From: Clostridia bacterium
GTDB taxonomy: Bacteria > Bacillota_A > Clostridia > Oscillospirales > CAG-272
Direction: 5' to 3'
DNA length: 5,978 nucleotides
Assembly (NCBI GenBank): GCA_017462145.1
Contig: JAFTRT010000219.1
Coordinates: 1-5,978 of the forward strand
The position numbers were made by a program, and so were the translations under genes. Below, piece by piece: positions 5,566 through 5,978 of this stretch (position 1 is its first letter; the number at the start of each line of letters is the position of its first letter). Under the pieces are notes generated by a model. The model saw only the letters and a program-made list of their open reading frames with translations, searched no databases and was not told the origin of the DNA.

Positions 5566-5596
5566 CGGACATATTTTTCAAAAATGAATATATCCG
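5566..5596. repeat. Imperfect inverted repeat
   Basis: CGGACATAT (5566-5574) pairs with ATATATCCG (5588-5596) with one mismatch. The spacer contains a small TTTTT/AAAAA foldback. It lies just upstream of the previous dyad and could be a second regulator site or a weak RNA hairpin. A chance AT-rich dyad is also possible. Confidence 0.35.
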
Positions 5597-5647
5597 TTTG
5601 AGGCTCTGAACGATATATTATTTTGGGAGCATCGAACGATCCATTCA

Positions 5648-5722
5648 TTTATTCTTGGCCATTTATCAACCTCTATTTTTGACAAAACCCAAAAAAGAAA
5701 GGATATCACGGCCAAAAATAAA
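5648..5722. repeat. Long-range inverted repeat with 13-bp arms and a 49-bp loop
   Basis: TTTATTCTTGGCC (5648-5660) and GGCCAAAAATAAA (5710-5722) are inverted copies with a single mismatch (C5654 against A5716). The 49-bp loop contains a consensus TTGACA (5679-5684) and a ribosome-site-like AAAGAAAGGAT (5694-5704) that is not followed by a start codon. Role unknown; it could be paired protein-binding sites or an RNA stem. Confidence 0.5.
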
Positions 5723-5762
5723 GATTTTTACATTTTTCGCAAAAGCGCAAACTACGTCCCGT

Positions 5763-5786
5763 TATATTGCGTAATTGCGCAATATA
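5763..5786. repeat. Perfect 9-bp-arm palindrome over a plus-strand -35 region (candidate operator)
   Basis: TATATTGCG (5763-5771) and CGCAATATA (5778-5786) are exact inverted copies around a 6-bp centre TAATTG. The right half covers the -35 hexamer proposed for the plus-strand gene. Such placement is typical of a repressor operator. ATTGCG also occurs as a direct repeat 8 bp apart within it (5766 and 5774). Confidence 0.6.
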
Positions 5787-5804
5787 CGTTTTATGCGGTA
5801 TAAG
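5775..5804 (+). promoter_or_regulatory. Candidate promoter of the partial plus-strand gene
   Basis: A -10 TATAAG (5799-5804, 5 of 6) stands 18 bp after a weak -35 TTGCGC (5775-5780, 3 of 6). The start would be near 5811, giving a leader of about 75 bases before the ATG at 5885. The weak -35 and the overlapping palindrome suggest regulated rather than strong constitutive expression. It is the best plus-strand promoter seen in the intergenic region, but not a strong match. Confidence 0.4.
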
Positions 5805-5884
5805 GTGAGTAGTTTTTTGAGGGTCTTTTCTTTCAAGAACGGCACTATGTAGTTAGTACCACAACAAAGAAAGGATGATGAATT

Positions 5885-5978
5885 ATGAAAACGGCGGCGG
5901 AAATCATTGCGTATCTTGAATCGGAGCTTGCAGAAGCATACAAAGAGCACAACGAGACAAAGAGAGACGAGGATAAAA
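5885..5978 (+). CDS. Hypothetical protein, N-terminal fragment cut by the window edge
   Basis: An open frame starts with ATG at 5885, preceded by AAAGGA with a 9-base gap, and stays open to the window end (31 complete codons). The visible protein begins MKTAAEIIAYLESELAE and continues with a strongly charged stretch rich in Glu, Lys, Asp and Arg. It reads as an amphipathic helix with no signal peptide, so it is probably cytoplasmic. Two overlapping ATGs at 5875 and 5878 are out of frame; the latter frame stops after about 14 codons. I do not recognise the family. It is the only plus-strand gene in the window and is divergent from the cysteine-rich gene, so the two may share the regulatory region between them. 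Confidence 0.6.
   Translation, partial: MKTAAEIIAYLESELAEAYKEHNETKRDEDK

Larger units (their letters stand above)
5523..5884. other. AT-rich divergent intergenic region
   Basis: About 360 bp separate the minus-strand promoter of the cysteine-rich gene from the plus-strand start at 5885. By eye it is much richer in A and T than the neighbouring genes. No reading frame in it has a believable ribosome site and composition. It holds the inverted repeats listed separately, a direct repeat GAACGAT (5608-5614 and 5634-5640), and an 11-bp direct repeat AAAGAAAGGAT (5694-5704 and 5866-5876), whose second copy is the ribosome site of the plus-strand gene. Confidence 0.7.

Noticed and set aside
5679..5708. 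Plus-strand promoter built on the perfect TTGACA at 5679-5684
   Set aside because: At 17-18 bp spacing the -10 position reads GATATC or ATATCA, which matches TATAAT poorly. It is kept only as content of the long inverted repeat.
5760..5788. XerCD/dif-like recombination site
   Set aside because: The palindrome has arms around a 6-bp centre as in dif sites, but the arm sequences do not resemble known dif half-sites and no recombinase gene is visible. An operator is the simpler reading.
5812..5840. Terminator or attenuator hairpin in the leader of the plus-strand gene
   Set aside because: GTTTTTTGA and TCAAGAAC pair only imperfectly and no GC-rich stem with a following T tract exists.
5523..5884. 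tRNA, riboswitch or structured RNA gene in the intergenic region
   Set aside because: No tRNA-like arms, TTCGA loop, or recognised riboswitch motif could be found by reading either strand.
5762..5950. A 62-codon minus-strand frame at the right edge
   Set aside because: It overlaps the plus-strand gene start and the palindrome, has a Phe/Arg/Cys-rich composition typical of AT-rich antisense, and no ribosome site was seen.

Overview
The window looks like a piece of a Gram-positive, low-to-mid-GC Firmicutes chromosome, most likely a gut-type Clostridia relative. This is inferred from strong AAAGGAG/AGGAGG ribosome sites, sigma-A promoters with 17-bp spacers, a DUF4349 lipoprotein, and a secreted protein with an InlB-like domain, coiled coil and C-terminal membrane anchor. 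No rRNA or other taxonomic marker is present, so genus and species cannot be named. I see no tRNA, CRISPR array, insertion sequence or transposase.

Six complete genes lie on the minus strand and are described here in their direction of transcription, from high to low coordinates. A 114-residue cysteine-rich protein (5116-5460) has its own extended -10 promoter. It is followed after 84 bp by a 606-residue secreted coiled-coil protein (3211-5031), which ends at a strong intrinsic terminator (3157-3193). A DUF4349 lipoprotein (2299-3054) then forms its own transcription unit, with a near-consensus promoter (3085-3113) and a probable terminator (2232-2260). Last comes a tight three-gene operon: a VUT/YhhQ-type membrane transporter (1400-2146), a short-chain dehydrogenase (744-1403) and a HAD-family phosphatase (67-747). 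These three genes are joined by two 4-base ATGA stop/start overlaps. The operon has a promoter at 2184-2212 and ends at a 13-bp hairpin terminator (31-60).

The right end differs. From about 5523 to 5884 the DNA is AT-rich and contains no convincing gene. It holds several inverted repeats: a 10-bp-arm dyad beside the cysteine-rich gene's promoter, a 13-bp-arm dyad enclosing a 49-bp loop, and a perfect 9-bp-arm palindrome that covers the -35 region of a weak plus-strand promoter. A plus-strand gene starts at 5885 and runs off the window after 31 codons. This is a divergent regulatory region and may mark a change to different DNA to the right.

Functionally, the cysteine-rich protein (probably metal-binding) and the coiled-coil protein may share a transcript. 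The DUF4349 lipoprotein and the coiled-coil protein are both envelope proteins. The operon joins a permease of the queuosine-precursor transporter type to an oxidoreductase and a phosphatase, which suggests import and processing of a small molecule that the sequence does not identify. I found no clear evidence of a wholly new defence or mobile system. The least ordinary items are the modular coiled-coil protein, the coupled transporter/SDR/HAD operon and the palindrome-rich intergenic region.
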